From an uncultured Lachnospiraceae bacterium (GTDB lineage: Bacteria; Bacillota; Clostridia; Lachnospirales; Lachnospiraceae), in contig CATJTQ010000067.1 in NCBI GenBank assembly GCA_949743325.1, forward strand, positions 1-64,000: DNA of 64,000 nt. The letters run 5' to 3'. A model generated the notes under the pieces. The model was not told the origin of the DNA and did no database searches. It worked only from the letters and a program-made list of their open reading frames with translations. The position numbers were made by a program, and so were the translations under genes. Shown piece after piece: positions 62,290 through 64,000 of the stretch. Every line of letters starts with the position of its first letter. Positions within the stretch are counted from its first letter, which is position 1.

Positions 62290-63135
62290 ATGGAATGGAT
62301 TGAAAGATTAAATGATGCTATTAGTTATATTGAAGAGCATTTAACTGATGAAATTGATTATGAAAAGCTTGGACATATTGCATGTTGTTCATCATATCAT
62401 TTTCAGAGAATGTTCACTTATATGTCAGGAGTTCCTTTGTCTGAATATATCCGCAGAAGAAAGATGTCACTGGCTGCGGTGGATTTGCAGGGGAATAATG
62501 TAAAAATTATAGATTTAGCTGGGAAATATGGATATAATTCTCCGACTGCATTTAACCGAGCATTTCAGTCTGTTCATGGAATTGCCCCATCTGTTGTAAA
62601 AAATGAAGGTGTATCTGTAAAATCATTTCCTGCTATTACATTTAAAATTACTGTTAAAGGAGTTGAAGAGATGAATTATCGAATTGAAACAAAAGATGCT
62701 TTCAGAATTGTGGGTGTGTCTGTACCTTTATATAAGGATATAGAAAAAAATTTTACAATTATACCCGGCATATGGAAAGAGATATCTACGAATGGAACAT
62801 TGCAAAGATTGGCTGCTATGATGGATACGCCGCCTATGGGAGTGCTTGGCATTAGCACTTGTAATGATACGGAACCATGGAAGTACTATATTGCTGTGTC
62901 TACATCACAATCAAATGATGATTTTGAAGAATTTACAGTACCTGCAGCTACTTGGGCAGTTTTTTCCGGAACGGGAACTAATGAATCAATTCAGGAATTA
63001 GAGCAGCGTATTATAACAGAATGGCTTCCGACTTCGGGATATGAGTATGGCAACGCCCCTGATGTTGAAGTGTACTTAAATCCTGATCCTGAAAATGCAC
63101 AGTATGAAGTATGGATACCTGTAGTAAAGAAATAG
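62290..63135 (+). CDS. AraC-type regulator with GyrI-like effector domain
   Basis: A 281-residue regulator. The N-terminal AraC DNA-binding domain (about 5-105) has two helix-turn-helix units: IDYEKLGHIACCSSYHFQRMF and IDLAGKYGYNSPTAFNRAFQSVHGIAPS. The C-terminal half (about 125-281) is a GyrI/SOUL-like small-molecule-binding domain (FRIVGVSVPLY, ending VEVYLNPDPENAQYEVWIPVVK). This order is that of Rob/SoxS-related multidrug-sensing regulators. AAGGAGGA precedes the ATG. No transporter gene is next to it, so the target is unknown. Confidence 0.93.
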   Translation: MEWIERLNDAISYIEEHLTDEIDYEKLGHIACCSSYHFQRMFTYMSGVPLSEYIRRRKMSLAAVDLQGNNVKIIDLAGKYGYNSPTAFNRAFQSVHGIAPSVVKNEGVSVKSFPAITFKITVKGVEEMNYRIETKDAFRIVGVSVPLYKDIEKNFTIIPGIWKEISTNGTLQRLAAMMDTPPMGVLGISTCNDTEPWKYYIAVSTSQSNDDFEEFTVPAATWAVFSGTGTNESIQELEQRIITEWLPTSGYEYGNAPDVEVYLNPDPENAQYEVWIPVVKK

Positions 63136-63430
63136 ATTTGAGATATGTATTATTTTAGATGTATCAACCAAATGTATAATCATTGTTAATATATGTTATA
63201 TTTTTGTTGCATAATAACATTTTTGATGTTATTATAATTACAAATAATAGAAAAACAGTTGTTTTGACAGTATCTGCAATTTATATGCTGTATAATTCTT
63301 TTTATTTATGTGAGCAATGGGGAAGATAGTCGTGTAAATATGGCTGTTTGATGATTGCTGTCTCAATATCACGTCTGGGTAAATATTTAATTGTTTGCGG
63401 CGGGATTATTGGCTTTATGGGAGGAATGAT

Positions 63431-63673
63431 ATGGCAAGAGATAAAGACAATTTGCAGGATAATACAAAAGAGGAGGTTGATACTATGGCATTGGCACAGA
63501 GAATTAATCCAGGATTTATTCTATCTCGTGGTAAAGAGGAAGCTTTCTTTAAAAAAGTTAATCAGAATCGGCCAACTAAGGATTTTTGGGATGAATGTGA
63601 ACAAATTAGGAATCATATAAGTAAAGAAGCTATAGATGAGATGAATATATTAATGGACAAGGATAAACAATGA
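63431..63673 (+). CDS. Probable antitoxin of a GNAT toxin pair
   Basis: An 80-residue charged protein with no span. The later part FWDECEQIRNHISKEAIDEMNILMDKD is helical and could wrap a toxin. The start at ATG 63431 has GGAGG 7 nt upstream. Its stop overlaps the next start (ATGA), as is usual in toxin-antitoxin operons. The DNA-binding type is not recognised. The 295-nt gap upstream (63136-63430) has a TTGACA at 63264 and a TATAAT at 63291, but with a 21-nt spacer that is too long for a normal promoter. Confidence 0.6.
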   Translation: MARDKDNLQDNTKEEVDTMALAQRINPGFILSRGKEEAFFKKVNQNRPTKDFWDECEQIRNHISKEAIDEMNILMDKDKQ

Positions 63674-64000
63674 ATGCAAGAGAGTTAGAGTTCGTTGAAT
63701 TAAATACATCTAAAGTTTCTGATGAAGTTATAATGCAGTTTGATTGTGGTAATTATGATATGAAAAAATATCTGCAAAATCAAGCTAAAAAGGATACTAT
63801 AAAAGGAAACGGTGTTACATATGTATTGATTACAGAAGATAGAAAACGAATTTATGCATATGCAACAATTAAAGCATACAGTTTATATTATTATGATGAT
63901 GCTGAAAAATATCATGCTAAAGTATCTGATAATAATGGTAAAATATTATTAGCATTGCCTTCTGTTGAGATAAAGATGTTTGCGATAAGTAAAAATTTAA
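63670..64000 (+). CDS. GNAT acetyltransferase, probable TacT-like toxin (cut by the window end)
   Basis: The first 110 codons of a reading frame that stays open to the edge. The start has the pattern FDCGNYDMKKYLQNQAKKD followed by VTYVLITEDRKRIYAYATI, which is typical of the acetyltransferase toxins that modify aminoacyl-tRNA (FxxGxxxLxxFL...A, then a GYxT-like strand). The ALPSVEIKMFAISK segment would lead into the acetyl-CoA-binding region, which is missing here. It overlaps the small gene upstream by 4 nt. Other GNAT enzymes of small substrates remain possible until the rest is read. Confidence 0.65.
   Translation, partial: MNARELEFVELNTSKVSDEVIMQFDCGNYDMKKYLQNQAKKDTIKGNGVTYVLITEDRKRIYAYATIKAYSLYYYDDAEKYHAKVSDNNGKILLALPSVEIKMFAISKNL

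Noticed and set aside
63264..63296. TTGACA and TATAAT as a promoter for the toxin-antitoxin pair
   Set aside because: The spacer is 21 nt, outside the usual 16-18 nt range, so it is mentioned only in the antitoxin entry.

Overview
The window looks like chromosomal DNA from a low-GC, AT-rich Firmicute of the family Lachnospiraceae. The pectin genes, the flagellar-type protein, the dockerin-bearing cell-wall proteins and the DUF5716/DUF5717-like operon suggest a Lachnospira (Eubacterium) eligens-type gut bacterium. The species is an inference from gene content; no 16S gene is present. Genes are tightly packed, mostly on the + strand, with ordinary Shine-Dalgarno sites.

Layout. (1) 35-1099: secreted leucine-rich-repeat protein with a dockerin-like tail. 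(2) 1389-7442: four-gene pectin locus (pectin methylesterase, an unrecognised two-domain protein, GH28 polygalacturonase, apiosidase-like hydrolase). None has a signal peptide, so they probably work on imported oligosaccharides. (3) 7620-28608: cell-wall polysaccharide locus. It holds dTDP-rhamnose synthesis (rfbA, C, B, D), an ABC exporter of the Wzm/Wzt type whose ATPase has a glycan-recognition domain, GtrA, a methyltransferase, a kinase-like protein with a C-terminal coiled coil, two-domain GT2 glycosyltransferases, an LtaS/GacH-like phosphoglycerol transferase, and on the - strand a GtrB-like GT2 with a GT-C-like membrane protein. (4) 28629-33196: cell-wall amidase and glucosaminidase sharing Bsp-like repeats. 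(5) 33272-36032: an AAA ATPase overlapping a TPR protein. (6) 36141-42901: GT4 glycosyltransferase, phosphoglucomutase, LCP ligase and an initiating sugar-phosphate transferase. (7) 43087-48077: glmS, an HtrA protease and a D-lactate dehydrogenase-like gene. (8) 48184-57014: an uncharacterised five-gene operon with its own promoter. (9) 57098-64000: small membrane proteins, an orphan LytTR regulator, a FlgL/FliD-like protein, YbjQ, LysR and AraC regulators, two tRNA-Leu genes and, at the edge, a probable GNAT toxin-antitoxin pair.

How it works together. Regions 3 and 6 together can be read as a near-complete wall-glycan pathway: sugar precursors, lipid-linked initiation, rhamnan-type chain extension, ABC export, phosphoglycerol and side-chain decoration, and LCP attachment to peptidoglycan. 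The set resembles the streptococcal group A carbohydrate locus. A methyltransferase and a kinase/coiled-coil protein have been added next to a Wzt with a glycan-binding domain, which is the layout of the E. coli WbdD chain-length terminator split in two.

Best candidates for undescribed biology are the split WbdD-like terminator, the 48-57 kb operon, the AAA/TPR pair, a TM-plus-ectodomain module recurring in three membrane proteins, and several structured intergenic repeats. All functional calls come from reading motifs by eye; no database search was run.
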